Assembly: GCF_001665605.1 (NCBI RefSeq)
Contig: NZ_LZSV01000002.1
Span: forward strand, 186,001-250,000
Reading direction: 5' to 3'
DNA: 64,000 nucleotides
From: Mycobacterium sp. 852014-50255_SCH5639931
GTDB lineage: Bacteria > Actinomycetota > Actinomycetes > Mycobacteriales > Mycobacteriaceae
How positions within the stretch are numbered: position 1 is the stretch's first letter; every line of letters starts with the position of its first letter. The notes under the pieces were generated by a model, which did no database searches, was not told where the DNA came from, and was given only the letters and a program-made list of their open reading frames with translations. This document shows positions 34,324-42,650 of this stretch, one piece after another. A program made the position numbers and the translations under genes.

Positions 34324-34524
34324 TCAGGCGTCGTCGGTGATGACGATGGCCTGCTCCGGGCAGGATTGGGCGGCTTCACGCACCTGGTCCTGCCGGTCTG
34401 CGGGGACCACTTCGTCGATTGCAGAAGAACTGCCGTCGATGTCGCTGAGCTGAAACGACTCCGGCGCGATCATCGCGCACAAGGTGTGGCCCTGGCATCG
34501 TTCCGAATCCACCCAAACCTTCAC
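34324..34524 (-). CDS. P450-type small ferredoxin, CxxHxxC variant
   Basis: A 66-residue ferredoxin with C10, C16 and C55 (QSCPEQAI) and H13. The GTG at 34524 is preferred to the GTG six codons upstream because AGGAG lies 7-8 bases before it and the resulting length equals that of the ferredoxin at 12434. It lies between the SDR and the P450 at 32912, whose electron donor it should be. Confidence 0.9.
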   Translation of the reverse strand: MKVWVDSERCQGHTLCAMIAPESFQLSDIDGSSSAIDEVVPADRQDQVREAAQSCPEQAIVITDDA

Positions 34525-34582
34525 GGGGCTGTCTCCTCTCACCTGATCTGGTTGCCGGGCACCGCTGACGAATAGCCACCGC

Positions 34583-35284
34583 TCAGGTGTTGCGACCGCC
34601 GTTGACGCCCAAGAGCTGACCGGTGATGTAGCCGGCTTCGTCGGACACCAGGAAAGCGCATGCCGCCGCGATGTCTTCCGGCTTACCCATCCGGCGCACC
34701 GGGGTCCGCGCGATGGTCTCGTCGATGTCCCCCAGGAATCCGTTCTTCGCCGCGGCGCGCAGCATCGGGGTGTCGATGAAGCCAGGCGGCACGGCGTTGA
34801 CGGTGATGCCGCTGGGGCCGTACTCGAGCGCCAGGGATTTGGTGAGCCCGTTGACCGCGGACTTGGCCGCCACGTAGTGGCTCATATAGGGCGCGCCGGA
34901 ATGCGTGCTGGACGAAGAGATATTGACGATCCGTCCCCACTTCGCCTCGATCATGTCGGGCAAGACCGCCTGAATGGTGTGGAAGACGCCGTTGAGGTTG
35001 ACGTCGATCACCCGTTGCCAGTCCTCGAACGTGATGTTGTTGAAGCGCTTGAATCCGTCCAGGCCCGCGGCGTTGACGAGAACGGTGATCGGCCCGAGCT
35101 TCGCTCGGATCGCCGCGAAGGCCTCGTCCACCTGCGATCGGTCGGTGACGTCCGCCGTGAAGGAATGGTCGGCGTCCGACGGCCGGAGGTCGATCGTGGC
35201 GACGTCGAGACCGTCGGCGCGCAACCGTTGCGCGACGGCAAGGCCGATGCCGGATCCGCCACCGGTGACCACCGCAGTCTTCAC
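34583..35284 (-). CDS. Short-chain dehydrogenase/reductase
   Basis: A classical 233-residue SDR with VVTGGGSGIGLAVAQRL, VNAAGLDG, the catalytic Ser in IVNISSSSTHSG and Tyr-Lys in YVAAKSA, and PGFIDTPM. IDLRPSDADH after the second strand suggests NAD(H). It should interconvert a hydroxyl and a ketone. It is first in the operon with a ferredoxin and the P450 at 32912, and its promoter region carries a GAGAAT-type palindrome 61 bases upstream. Confidence 0.92.
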   Translation of the reverse strand: MKTAVVTGGGSGIGLAVAQRLRADGLDVATIDLRPSDADHSFTADVTDRSQVDEAFAAIRAKLGPITVLVNAAGLDGFKRFNNITFEDWQRVIDVNLNGVFHTIQAVLPDMIEAKWGRIVNISSSSTHSGAPYMSHYVAAKSAVNGLTKSLALEYGPSGITVNAVPPGFIDTPMLRAAAKNGFLGDIDETIARTPVRRMGKPEDIAAACAFLVSDEAGYITGQLLGVNGGRNT

Positions 35285-35344
35285 GTTGAGGCCTCTACTC
35301 CAGGGGTGACCGTCTCAGTCACAAAGAATCTCGCTTACAATTAT

Positions 35345-35359
35345 GAGAACCCTACTCTC
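35345..35359. promoter_or_regulatory. Degenerate copy of the GAGAAT-type operator
   Basis: The bases read GAGAAC CCT ACTCTC, 10 of 12 matches, flanked by T and A (TGAGA...TCTCA). It lies 61 bases upstream of the SDR start in the divergent SDR/aldehyde dehydrogenase region. Confidence 0.45.
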
Positions 35360-35365
35360 ACGCCG

Positions 35366-35385
35366 GAGTGTGGTGCAACACACTC
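35366..35385. promoter_or_regulatory. Inverted repeat GAGTGTG-N6-CACACTC
   Basis: A perfect 7-6-7 inverted repeat seven bases after the GAGAAC palindrome in the 281-base SDR/aldehyde dehydrogenase gap. It is a different sequence and may bind a second regulator or form a hairpin. Confidence 0.45.
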
Positions 35386-35521
35386 TGGAAACCCTGTTCG
35401 GCCTGCGTCAAACTACTCAACGCGGCGGCTTGCCGACGTACGGGTTGCTGGTCAGCGGCCCGCTCTCATTCCTGAGAGTTTCTTGAATTATCGAGACTCG
35501 AATGTAAGATTCGCCGGGGAA

Positions 35522-35536
35522 GAGAATCAAATTATC
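35522..35536. promoter_or_regulatory. Near-perfect copy of the GAGAAT-type operator
   Basis: The bases read GAGAAT CAA ATTATC, 11 of 12 matches, ending 29 bases before the aldehyde dehydrogenase ATG. The spacing matches that of the strong copies at 28658 and 58034. Confidence 0.55.
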
Positions 35537-35565
35537 GTGACCGTCACCACATTAGGGGGTACGGA

Positions 35566-37095
35566 ATGCCTGCCCAGGACACGGCAGAGCCCGCCACTGC
35601 GACTGCGGCGACCATCGCGGATGCCGCGCCTGGGTCAACCGCCGACCGCCGACTGTTGATCGGCGGCCGGCTGGTCACCACCGACAAATCCTTCCCGTCG
35701 ATCAATCCCGCCACCGGCGCTGTCATCGGGCACGCTCCGGATGCCGGAGTCGAGGAGGCCGAAGCGGCGATCGTCGCGGCCCGGCGTGCGTTCGACACCA
35801 CCAGTTGGCCCACCGACGTTGCGTTGCGGATCCGCTGCCTCGACCAACTGCATCGGGCACTGATCGAACACGCCGATGAGCTGCGTGAACTGACCATCGC
35901 CGAAGTGGGCGCCACCCGAGCGCTGACCCAGGGCGCCCAGCTCGACGAGCCGATCGGCATCGTGCGCTTCTACGCGGATCTGCTTCGCAGCTACGAATTC
36001 TCCGAAGACCTCGGCGAGAAAGAATCGCGGGGCATGCTCCACCACCGCTGGGTGGAAAAGGAAGCCGCCGGGGTGGTCGCCGCGATCATCGCCTACAACT
36101 ACCCAAATCAGCTGGCGCTGGCGAAGCTGGCCCCCGCGCTGGCAGCCGGGTGCACCGTGGTCCTCAAGGGCGCGCCGGACACACCGTTGATCACGCTGGC
36201 GCTCGGTGAGCTGATCGCCAATCACACCGACATACCCGACGGCGTGGTCAATGTGCTCAGCTCCTCGGGCCCCGAGGCGGGCGAGGCGCTGACCACGAGT
36301 CCCGACGTCGACGTCGTCACCTTCACCGGGTCGACCGCGGTGGGGCGCAAGATCATGGCCGCCGCGAGCGAAACGGTCAAGCGCGTCTTCCTGGAACTGG
36401 GCGGCAAGTCGGCCGCCATCGTGCTCGACGATGCCGACTTCGCCGGCGCGGCCATGTTCGCGGCGTTCAGCATGGTGACCCACGCGGGGCAGGGGTGCGC
36501 GCTGACCTCCCGGCTGCTGGTGCCCAGGTCGCATCACGACGAGATCGTCGGGCTGATCGCAGAGAACTTCGCCAAGGTCCGACACGGCGACCCGGCCGAT
36601 CCGAAGACCTACATGGGCCCACTCATCAACGAGCGTCAGCGGGACAAGGTCGACGGCATGGTGCAGCGGGCCGTCGCCGCAGGCGCGACCCTGGTCACCG
36701 GTGGCCAGCCGTTGGAGCCGGGCTACTTCTATGCACCGACGCTGCTGACCAACGTCGATCCCGACAGCGAGATCGCCCAGGAGGAGGTCTTCGGGCCGGT
36801 CCTCGTCGTCATCGCATTCGACGATGACGACGACGCGGTGCGCATCGCCAACAACTCGATCTACGGTCTGGCCGGCGCCGTCTTCAGCGGCGACCAGGAC
36901 CGGGCGCTCGCGGTGGCGCGCCGGATCCGGACCGGCTCCTTCTCGATCAACGGCGGCAACTACTTCGGCGCGGACAGCCCGTTCGGGGGCTTCAAGCAGT
37001 CGGGGGTGGGCCGCGAGATGGGTGTGGCCGGGTTGGAGGAATTCTTGGAACGCAAAACTTATGCAGTCCCGGCGGTGCAGGGGGCCCCGGCGTGA
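35566..37095 (+). CDS. Aldehyde dehydrogenase family protein
   Basis: The 509-residue enzyme has an Ala/Thr-rich N-terminal stretch, then the ALDH fold: IIAYNYPNQLALAKLAPAL, VTFTGSTAVG, the general-base Glu in FLELGGKS, the catalytic Cys in GQGCALTS and EEVFGPVLVV. It should oxidise an aldehyde to an acid with NAD(P). The ATG follows AGGGGGT. The next gene, a CoA-transferase, overlaps its stop by GTGA, so the acid product may be converted directly to a CoA thioester. Confidence 0.94.
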   Translation: MPAQDTAEPATATAATIADAAPGSTADRRLLIGGRLVTTDKSFPSINPATGAVIGHAPDAGVEEAEAAIVAARRAFDTTSWPTDVALRIRCLDQLHRALIEHADELRELTIAEVGATRALTQGAQLDEPIGIVRFYADLLRSYEFSEDLGEKESRGMLHHRWVEKEAAGVVAAIIAYNYPNQLALAKLAPALAAGCTVVLKGAPDTPLITLALGELIANHTDIPDGVVNVLSSSGPEAGEALTTSPDVDVVTFTGSTAVGRKIMAAASETVKRVFLELGGKSAAIVLDDADFAGAAMFAAFSMVTHAGQGCALTSRLLVPRSHHDEIVGLIAENFAKVRHGDPADPKTYMGPLINERQRDKVDGMVQRAVAAGATLVTGGQPLEPGYFYAPTLLTNVDPDSEIAQEEVFGPVLVVIAFDDDDDAVRIANNSIYGLAGAVFSGDQDRALAVARRIRTGSFSINGGNYFGADSPFGGFKQSGVGREMGVAGLEEFLERKTYAVPAVQGAPA

Positions 37096-38297
37096 GGCCG
37101 CTCGAGGGCATCCGCGTCCTGGAAGTCGCCATGTACGGGTTCGTCCCGTCGGCGGGTGCGGTGCTCGCCGAATGGGGTGCCGACGTGGTCAAAGTCGAGC
37201 ATGCGGTGACCGGCGATCCGCAGCGAGGGCTGCGACAGACCGGCATGCTGCGCGTCGAAGGTGACCCCAACCCCAACATCGAGCACGCAAACCGCGGCAA
37301 GCGCAGCATCGGGCTGGACATGTCGGTGCCCGAGGGCAAGGAGGTGCTCTACGAGCTGGCTCGCCGATCGGATGTGTTCCTCACCAGCTTCCTGCCCGGC
37401 GCCCGTCAGAAGTTCGGGATCGACGTCGACGACATTCGGGCGGTGAACCCGAAGATCATCTACGCGCGCGGAAGCGCGCTCGGCCCGCGGGGCGAAGAGT
37501 CGGTCAAGGGCGGCTACGACATGACCGCGTTCTGGTGCCGCGCCGGAACCGCAGCGACCATCACTCCCGCCGGCATGCCGGGAATGATCGCGCCGCCCGG
37601 TCCGGCGTACGGCGACACCATCTCGGGCACCAACCTCGCCGGTGGCATTGCGGCGGCGCTGCTCAAACGGGAGCGCACCGGCGAGCCGTCCGTGGTCGAT
37701 GTGTCGCTGCTCGGTAGCGGCCTTTGGTCGATGGGGCATACGGTCGCGCTGACGAACCATCTGGGCCAGCGGCTTGAAGCGCCGCCGCCCGGGGTGCACG
37801 GCGCTCCCAACAATCCTTTGGTCGGGCTTTACACGACGTCCGACGGCCGCTATATCTCCTTCGTGATGATGCAGCCCACCAAGTTTTGGGCCGACGTCTG
37901 CCGGCATGTTGACCTGCCGGAGTTGGCCGAGGACCCGCGTTTCGAAACGGTGGAGAAGATCGCCGCCAACACGGCGGAAGCGGTGGAGATCCTCACCAAG
38001 GTCATCGCAACCCGCACGCTGGAAGAGTGGAGTGAACGCTTCGCCACGCTCGCCGGTCCGTGGGCGCCCGTACAGGACACCCTGCAAGCCGCCAAAGACG
38101 CCCAGATCCGGGCCAACGAGTACATCGTGCAGGCAGGTGAGCTCGAGTTGGTCGCCAACCCGGTCCAGTTCGACGTCGCGGCCCCACAGACAGGGCCGGC
38201 GCCGGGCTTCGCCGAACAGACCGACGACATCTTGATGGAACTCGGACTCGACTGGGACCGCATCATCGAACTCAAGACGGCCGGCGCCGTCACCTAG
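37092..38297 (+). CDS. CoA-transferase, CaiB/BaiF family (class III)
   Basis: A 401-residue class III CoA-transferase with RPLEGIRVLEVAMYGFVPSAGAVLAEWGADVVKVE at the start (shown as the usual opening in two parts: LEGIRVLEVA and EWGADVVKVE), the ANRGKRSIGLDM segment and VDVSLLGSGLWSMG. The catalytic Asp expected near residue 160-170 falls in the YGDTISGTNLAGG region. It could move CoA between acids or act as a racemase-like enzyme. It is coupled to the aldehyde dehydrogenase by a 4-base overlap. Confidence 0.9.
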   Translation: MRPLEGIRVLEVAMYGFVPSAGAVLAEWGADVVKVEHAVTGDPQRGLRQTGMLRVEGDPNPNIEHANRGKRSIGLDMSVPEGKEVLYELARRSDVFLTSFLPGARQKFGIDVDDIRAVNPKIIYARGSALGPRGEESVKGGYDMTAFWCRAGTAATITPAGMPGMIAPPGPAYGDTISGTNLAGGIAAALLKRERTGEPSVVDVSLLGSGLWSMGHTVALTNHLGQRLEAPPPGVHGAPNNPLVGLYTTSDGRYISFVMMQPTKFWADVCRHVDLPELAEDPRFETVEKIAANTAEAVEILTKVIATRTLEEWSERFATLAGPWAPVQDTLQAAKDAQIRANEYIVQAGELELVANPVQFDVAAPQTGPAPGFAEQTDDILMELGLDWDRIIELKTAGAVT

Positions 38298-38681
38298 AGC
38301 CGGAGGATCCCCCGATGTTTGTGCCGACCGTCGTGTCCGTTGCGCCTCAGTCGCCCTGGCTAAGCGGTGTGCTGATGGGTTGTCGGATAACGGTTATGCG
38401 TTTTCCGTTCCACCCGGACTCGGCATGAGTCATAATCGCCGGACGCTTCAAGACACGGGGCCCCACGTTTTGAAGCGTCTACTCACGCAACAGAACGGAG
38501 GTCCTGGCGTGAGGATGGACAGCGCTGTCATGCTCGAGGCATATGCCGGATTCCGGCCGCCCACAGGGCCTTTCGACGTCTCCAACACGCCCCCGTGGCC
38601 GTCGGTTCAGCCAAATCTACAACAGTCAGTACGCGAGAACAAGACTGCCAGTCTCGTAACCCGGGAAAGAGTCTGAGGCCG
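38298..38681. other. Leader/intergenic region before the yrbE-mce operon, 384 bases
   Basis: The gap separates the CoA-transferase gene from the first yrbE gene. It contains the hairpin at 38442-38479 and no confident gene. A 98-codon frame at 38380-38676 has a TTG start, no ribosome site and no recognisable product, so it was not called. The region probably holds the operon's promoter and a long 5' leader. Confidence 0.6.
38442..38479 (+). promoter_or_regulatory. Hairpin in the mce leader
   Basis: GACGCTTCAA (38442-38451) and TTGAAGCGTC (38470-38479) are exact reverse complements; the 18-base loop contains the palindrome GGGGCCCC. There is no T-run after it. It could be a terminator for the CoA-transferase operon, a leader RNA structure, or a protein-binding site. 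Confidence 0.5.
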
Positions 38682-39500
38682 ATGGCGACCAAGGGAGCTG
38701 ACCACTGGTCAGCGGGATTGCCCCAGCTGAAACTGAAATGGGACATGTCGGGGCCCATGCAGGCCGTCGGAGCGTTGTTCGCAATGTCGGCGGATGCGGT
38801 CAAGTTCGCCTTCCGCCGGCCGTTCCAGTGGCGGGAGTTCCTGGAGCAGTCCTGGTTCGTCGCGCGGGTGGCGTTGGCTCCCACCTTGTTGGTAGCCATC
38901 CCGTTCACCGTCCTCGTCAGCTTCACGCTCAACATCCTCTTGCGCGAACTGGGCGCGGCGGATCTATCTGGTGCGGGCGCCGCGTTCGGTGCGGTCACCC
39001 AGCTCGGACCGTTGGTCACGGTTTTGATCGTGGCGGGTGCGGGTGCTACGGCAATGTGTGCGGACCTGGGAGCACGCACGATTCGTGAAGAAATCGACGC
39101 GATGGAGGTACTGGGCATCAACCCGGTGCAACGGTTGGTCACACCGCGCATGCTGGCTTCGGGATTGGTCGCCTTCTTGCTCAACAGCCTCGTCGTGATC
39201 ATCGGCGTCCTTGGCGGCTACGTCTTTTCGGTGTTTGTGCAAGACGTCAACCCGGGTGCGTTCGCCGCGGGCATCACTTTGCTCACCGGCGTGCCCGAGG
39301 TAATCATCTCGTGCGTCAAGGCGGCGCTTTTCGGCCTCATCGCCGGCTTGGTGGCCTGCTATCGGGGTCTGTCGATCACCGGCGGGGGCGCGAAGGCCGT
39401 TGGCAACGCAGTGAACGAAACCGTGGTGTATGCCTTCATGTCCCTGTTCGTCGTCAACGTGGTCGTCACCGCGATCGGCATCAAGATGACGGCGAAGTAG
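38682..39500 (+). CDS. yrbEA: YrbEA, MlaE-type permease of the Mce transporter
   Basis: A 272-residue polytopic membrane protein of the MlaE/YrbE family, with hydrophobic segments (ARVALAPTLLVAIPFTVLVS, LVTVLIVAGAGATAM, GLVAFLLNSLVVIIGVLGGY, VNVVVTAIGI) and the family motif ADLGARTIREEIDAMEVLGINP, thought to contact the ATPase. Two YrbE proteins form the permease through which Mce-delivered lipid enters the cell. The ATG at 38682 follows GAGGCC. It is the first gene of the eight-gene operon; the ATPase (MceG) is normally encoded elsewhere and is not in the window. Confidence 0.94.
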   Translation: MATKGADHWSAGLPQLKLKWDMSGPMQAVGALFAMSADAVKFAFRRPFQWREFLEQSWFVARVALAPTLLVAIPFTVLVSFTLNILLRELGAADLSGAGAAFGAVTQLGPLVTVLIVAGAGATAMCADLGARTIREEIDAMEVLGINPVQRLVTPRMLASGLVAFLLNSLVVIIGVLGGYVFSVFVQDVNPGAFAAGITLLTGVPEVIISCVKAALFGLIAGLVACYRGLSITGGGAKAVGNAVNETVVYAFMSLFVVNVVVTAIGIKMTAK

Positions 39501-39509
39501 GGGCTACCC

Positions 39510-40355
39510 ATGGCGCTGAGGGCCACATATCCGCGATTGATCCGCCAATTCGAGAGGCCGGTCGCCTCGTTGGGCCGGATCGGCGACCACACCCTGTTCT
39601 ACGGGAAAGCGCTCGCCGGCATACCCTTCGCCGCTACCCGTTACACGCGCGAAGTTATTCGGCTGGTGGCCGAGATCAGCATGGGCGCGGGCACTTTGGC
39701 GATGATCGGCGGAACCGTTGTGATCGTCGGCTTCCTGACGCTGGCGGCGGGCGGCACCCTGGCGATTCAGGGTTACACCTCGCTGGGCAACATCGGCATC
39801 GAGGCGCTGACGGGCTTTCTGGCCGCGTTCATCAACGTGCGTATCGCGGCACCGGTGGTCGCCGGGATCGGTCTGGCGGCCACCTTCGGCGCCGGGGTGA
39901 CCGCCCAGCTGGGGGCCATGCGGATCAACGAAGAAGTCGATGCGTTGGAAAGCATGGCCATTCGGCCCGTCGCCTATTTGGTCAGCACCAGGATCCTGGC
40001 CGGAATGATGGCCATCACGCCGCTGTACAGCATCGCCGTCATTCTGTCGTTCGTGGCCAGTCAGTTCACCACGACGTTCTTACTCGGACAGTCGCAGGGC
40101 CTTTACCAGCACTACTTCAACACCTTCCTGAACCCGATCGACTTGCTGTGGTCGTTCCTGCAGGCCGTCCTGATGGCGCTCACGATCCTGCTGATCCACA
40201 CCTACTACGGCTATTTCGCTTCGGGGGGACCGGCAGGTGTCGGCAACGCGACCGGTAACGCAGTGCGCACCTCGCTCATCGTCGTGGTGTCGGTAACGCT
40301 GTTGGTCTCGCTAGCTATCTACGGTACGAACGGCAACTTCAACCTGTCCGGTTAG
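39510..40355 (+). CDS. yrbEB: YrbEB, second MlaE-type permease subunit
   Basis: The 281-residue second permease subunit has ETxGxT-like membrane segments (GTLAMIGGTVVIVGFLTLA, VVAGIGLAATFGAGVTAQLG) and the matching ATPase-contact motif MRINEEVDALESMAIRPV. It starts 9 bases after YrbEA. Together they form the heteromeric channel in the cytoplasmic membrane. The C-terminal segment SLIVVVSVTLLVSLAIYG is a further membrane helix. Confidence 0.94.
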   Translation: MALRATYPRLIRQFERPVASLGRIGDHTLFYGKALAGIPFAATRYTREVIRLVAEISMGAGTLAMIGGTVVIVGFLTLAAGGTLAIQGYTSLGNIGIEALTGFLAAFINVRIAAPVVAGIGLAATFGAGVTAQLGAMRINEEVDALESMAIRPVAYLVSTRILAGMMAITPLYSIAVILSFVASQFTTTFLLGQSQGLYQHYFNTFLNPIDLLWSFLQAVLMALTILLIHTYYGYFASGGPAGVGNATGNAVRTSLIVVVSVTLLVSLAIYGTNGNFNLSG

Positions 40356-40374
40356 CGAAGGAGGTGGAACGGTA

Positions 40375-41631
40375 GTGACGCAGAGTGTGCCAGCGGGTCG
40401 CGCGGCCGCCGGGCGACCTCCGCGCGCCGGCCATGCCCGGCCCGCCGGGCGAAGCTATCTGGCGCCCTTGCTCGGGTTGGCGACTGTCGTCATCATTGGC
40501 TTGATTTTCGCCGTGGCAGTGGGTCTGTTTCAGGGCTCCTTCACCGAATCCGTGCCGGTGACCGTGATCTCGCAACGCGCCGGTCTGGTCATGAACCCGG
40601 ATGCCAAGGTCAAGCTGCGCGGCGTGCAGGTGGGCAAGGTCGCGTCGGTCGAACCGCTGCCCGACGGCCAAGCGGCCATCCACTTGGCGATGGACCCGTC
40701 GCAATTGCGCTTCATCCCCGGCAACGTGCTGGTCGACATCGCGTCATCGACGGTATTCGGCGCGAAATCCGTCCTGCTGGTAGAACCGGCGCAACCCTCG
40801 GCTCAGCGGCTACACGCCGGCCAGACGCTGCAGGGCCAGCACGTCATGGTCGAAATCAACACGGTGTTCCAGCAGTTGGTGTCTGTCCTGTCGCACATCG
40901 ACCCGCCGAAGCTCAACGAGTCGCTGGGTGCGCTCGCCCAAGCGTTCAGTGGGCGGGGTCCACAGCTTGGTCAGGCGCTGAGCGACCTGGATTCGTTCTT
41001 GGCCAGGCTGGAGCCGAGCCTTCCGGCATTCAGGCATGACCTCTCGGTCTTGCCGGTGGTGTCCAACGCCTACGCCGACGCGGCACCGAACCTTGTCAAG
41101 ACCGCGGCGAACGCGACCCGGATCAGCAAGACGATCGTCGACGAGCAGCGCAACCTCGATGCATTGCTGATCAGCGCGATCGGCTTGGCCGACATCGGCA
41201 ACGACGTTTTGTCGACGAACCGCGAACCGCTGACGAACGTGTTGCACCTGCTGGTGCCGACCACCGACCTCACAAACGAGTACCACGAGGTATTCACCTG
41301 CGGCTTCGGCGGCATGATCAACGTCGCACACGGTCCGCCGCTGTCGGAACCGAGCATCAACATCTCGGCGAGCCTCACGTGGGGCGGCGAACGTTATCGC
41401 TATCCGACGAACCTGCCGAAGGTTGCGGCGACGGGCGGCCCCCAGTGCATGGGTCTGCCGAACCTGCCGTTCAACACGAATCCGAAGCAGCTGATTGCAG
41501 ATATCGGCGCCAACCCGGCGGGATACGGAAACCCACAGCTGCTGATCAACTCCGACCTCCTCAAACAGCTGTTGTACGGGCCGATCGCCGGCCCGCCACG
41601 CAACTCCGCCATGGTTGGAATGCCCGGATGA
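40375..41631 (+). CDS. mceA: MceA-type lipid-transport protein
   Basis: The 418-residue protein has an Arg/Pro-rich cytoplasmic tail, one N-terminal membrane anchor (LLGLATVVIIGLIFAVAVGLF), the Mce/MlaD beta-barrel domain (VMNPDAKVKLRGVQVGKVASV) at about residues 60-140 and a long helical region ending near the Cys-containing FTCGFGGMIN. Six Mce proteins assemble as a heterohexameric tunnel across the periplasm. The start is GTG after GGAGGTG. The next start overlaps its stop by ATGA. Confidence 0.95.
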   Translation: MTQSVPAGRAAAGRPPRAGHARPAGRSYLAPLLGLATVVIIGLIFAVAVGLFQGSFTESVPVTVISQRAGLVMNPDAKVKLRGVQVGKVASVEPLPDGQAAIHLAMDPSQLRFIPGNVLVDIASSTVFGAKSVLLVEPAQPSAQRLHAGQTLQGQHVMVEINTVFQQLVSVLSHIDPPKLNESLGALAQAFSGRGPQLGQALSDLDSFLARLEPSLPAFRHDLSVLPVVSNAYADAAPNLVKTAANATRISKTIVDEQRNLDALLISAIGLADIGNDVLSTNREPLTNVLHLLVPTTDLTNEYHEVFTCGFGGMINVAHGPPLSEPSINISASLTWGGERYRYPTNLPKVAATGGPQCMGLPNLPFNTNPKQLIADIGANPAGYGNPQLLINSDLLKQLLYGPIAGPPRNSAMVGMPG

Positions 41632-42650
41632 GAACGCGCGCCACGCTGATCAAGTTCGCCATCTTCGCGGTCGTGATGGCGATGCTGACCGCCTTCCTGT
41701 TCTTCATCTTCGGCCAATATCGGACGGGTGCCACGAACGGGTATTCGGCGGTGTTCTCCGACGTGTCGCGGCTCAAGGCGGGGCAGTCGGTACGGGTCGC
41801 CGGTATTCGGGTCGGCACCGTCAATAGCGTTTCGCTGCAGCCGGACAAGAAAGTGGTCGTGCAGTTCGACGCCGACCGCAACGTCGTCCTCACCGAGGGC
41901 ACCAGGGCGGCGGTGCGCTACCTGAACTTGGTGGGCGATCGCTACCTCGAACTCGTCGACGGTCCGGGCTCGACAAAGCACCTGCCGGCCGGCGGTCAGA
42001 TTCCCGTCAACCGCACAGCGCCGGCGCTCGACCTCGATCTGCTCCTCGGCGGACTGAAACCCGTTACCCAGGGCCTGAATGCGCGTGACGTCAACGCGCT
42101 GACATCAGGATTGTTGCAGGTCTTCCAGGGGCAGGGCGGGACTCTCGATTCCCTGTTCGTCAAGACGACGTCGTTTTCAAACGCCTTGGCGGACAACGAT
42201 CAAACCGTGCGGCAACTGATCGACAACCTCAACATCGTGATCGGCACGATCTCCAAGGACGGCACCAAGTTCTCCGGCGCTATCGATCGCCTCGAGCGGC
42301 TTGTCAGCGGGCTGTCAGACGACCGCAACACCATCAGCTCCGCCATCGACGCCCTCGACAGGGGAACCGCCTCGCTGGCGGATCTGCTGAGCAGTGCCCG
42401 GCCTTCGCTGTCCGGCACCATCGATCAGCTGAGTCGGCTGGCGCCGATTCTCGACAACGACAAGGACCGCCTCGACGCCGCCATCGGGAAGGCGCCAAGG
42501 AACTACCGCAAGCTGGTTCGACTCGGCGTGGCCGGCGCCACCATCCCGTATTACCTGTGCCAGTTGGAGCTTCGTGGCACGGATCTTCAGGGCAAGACGG
42601 TGAAGGCTCCCATATTTAGGTCAGACGCTGGAAGGTGCACGGAACCCTGA
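41628..42650 (+). CDS. mceB: MceB-type lipid-transport protein
   Basis: A 340-residue Mce protein with anchor IFAVVMAMLTAFLFFIFGQ, MCE domain around LKAGQSVRVAGIRVGTVNSV, then helical repeats (ALADNDQTVRQLIDNLNIVI) and a Cys pair near the end (YYLCQLEL, GRCTEP). The ATG at 41628 overlaps mceA's stop; the longer frame upstream is inside mceA. It is the shortest of the six Mce proteins, as usual for MceB. Confidence 0.94.
   Translation: MRTRATLIKFAIFAVVMAMLTAFLFFIFGQYRTGATNGYSAVFSDVSRLKAGQSVRVAGIRVGTVNSVSLQPDKKVVVQFDADRNVVLTEGTRAAVRYLNLVGDRYLELVDGPGSTKHLPAGGQIPVNRTAPALDLDLLLGGLKPVTQGLNARDVNALTSGLLQVFQGQGGTLDSLFVKTTSFSNALADNDQTVRQLIDNLNIVIGTISKDGTKFSGAIDRLERLVSGLSDDRNTISSAIDALDRGTASLADLLSSARPSLSGTIDQLSRLAPILDNDKDRLDAAIGKAPRNYRKLVRLGVAGATIPYYLCQLELRGTDLQGKTVKAPIFRSDAGRCTEP

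Noticed and set aside
38380..38676. 98-codon open frame upstream of yrbEA
   Set aside because: TTG start without a ribosome site, unusual composition, no recognisable product, and it contains the leader hairpin.
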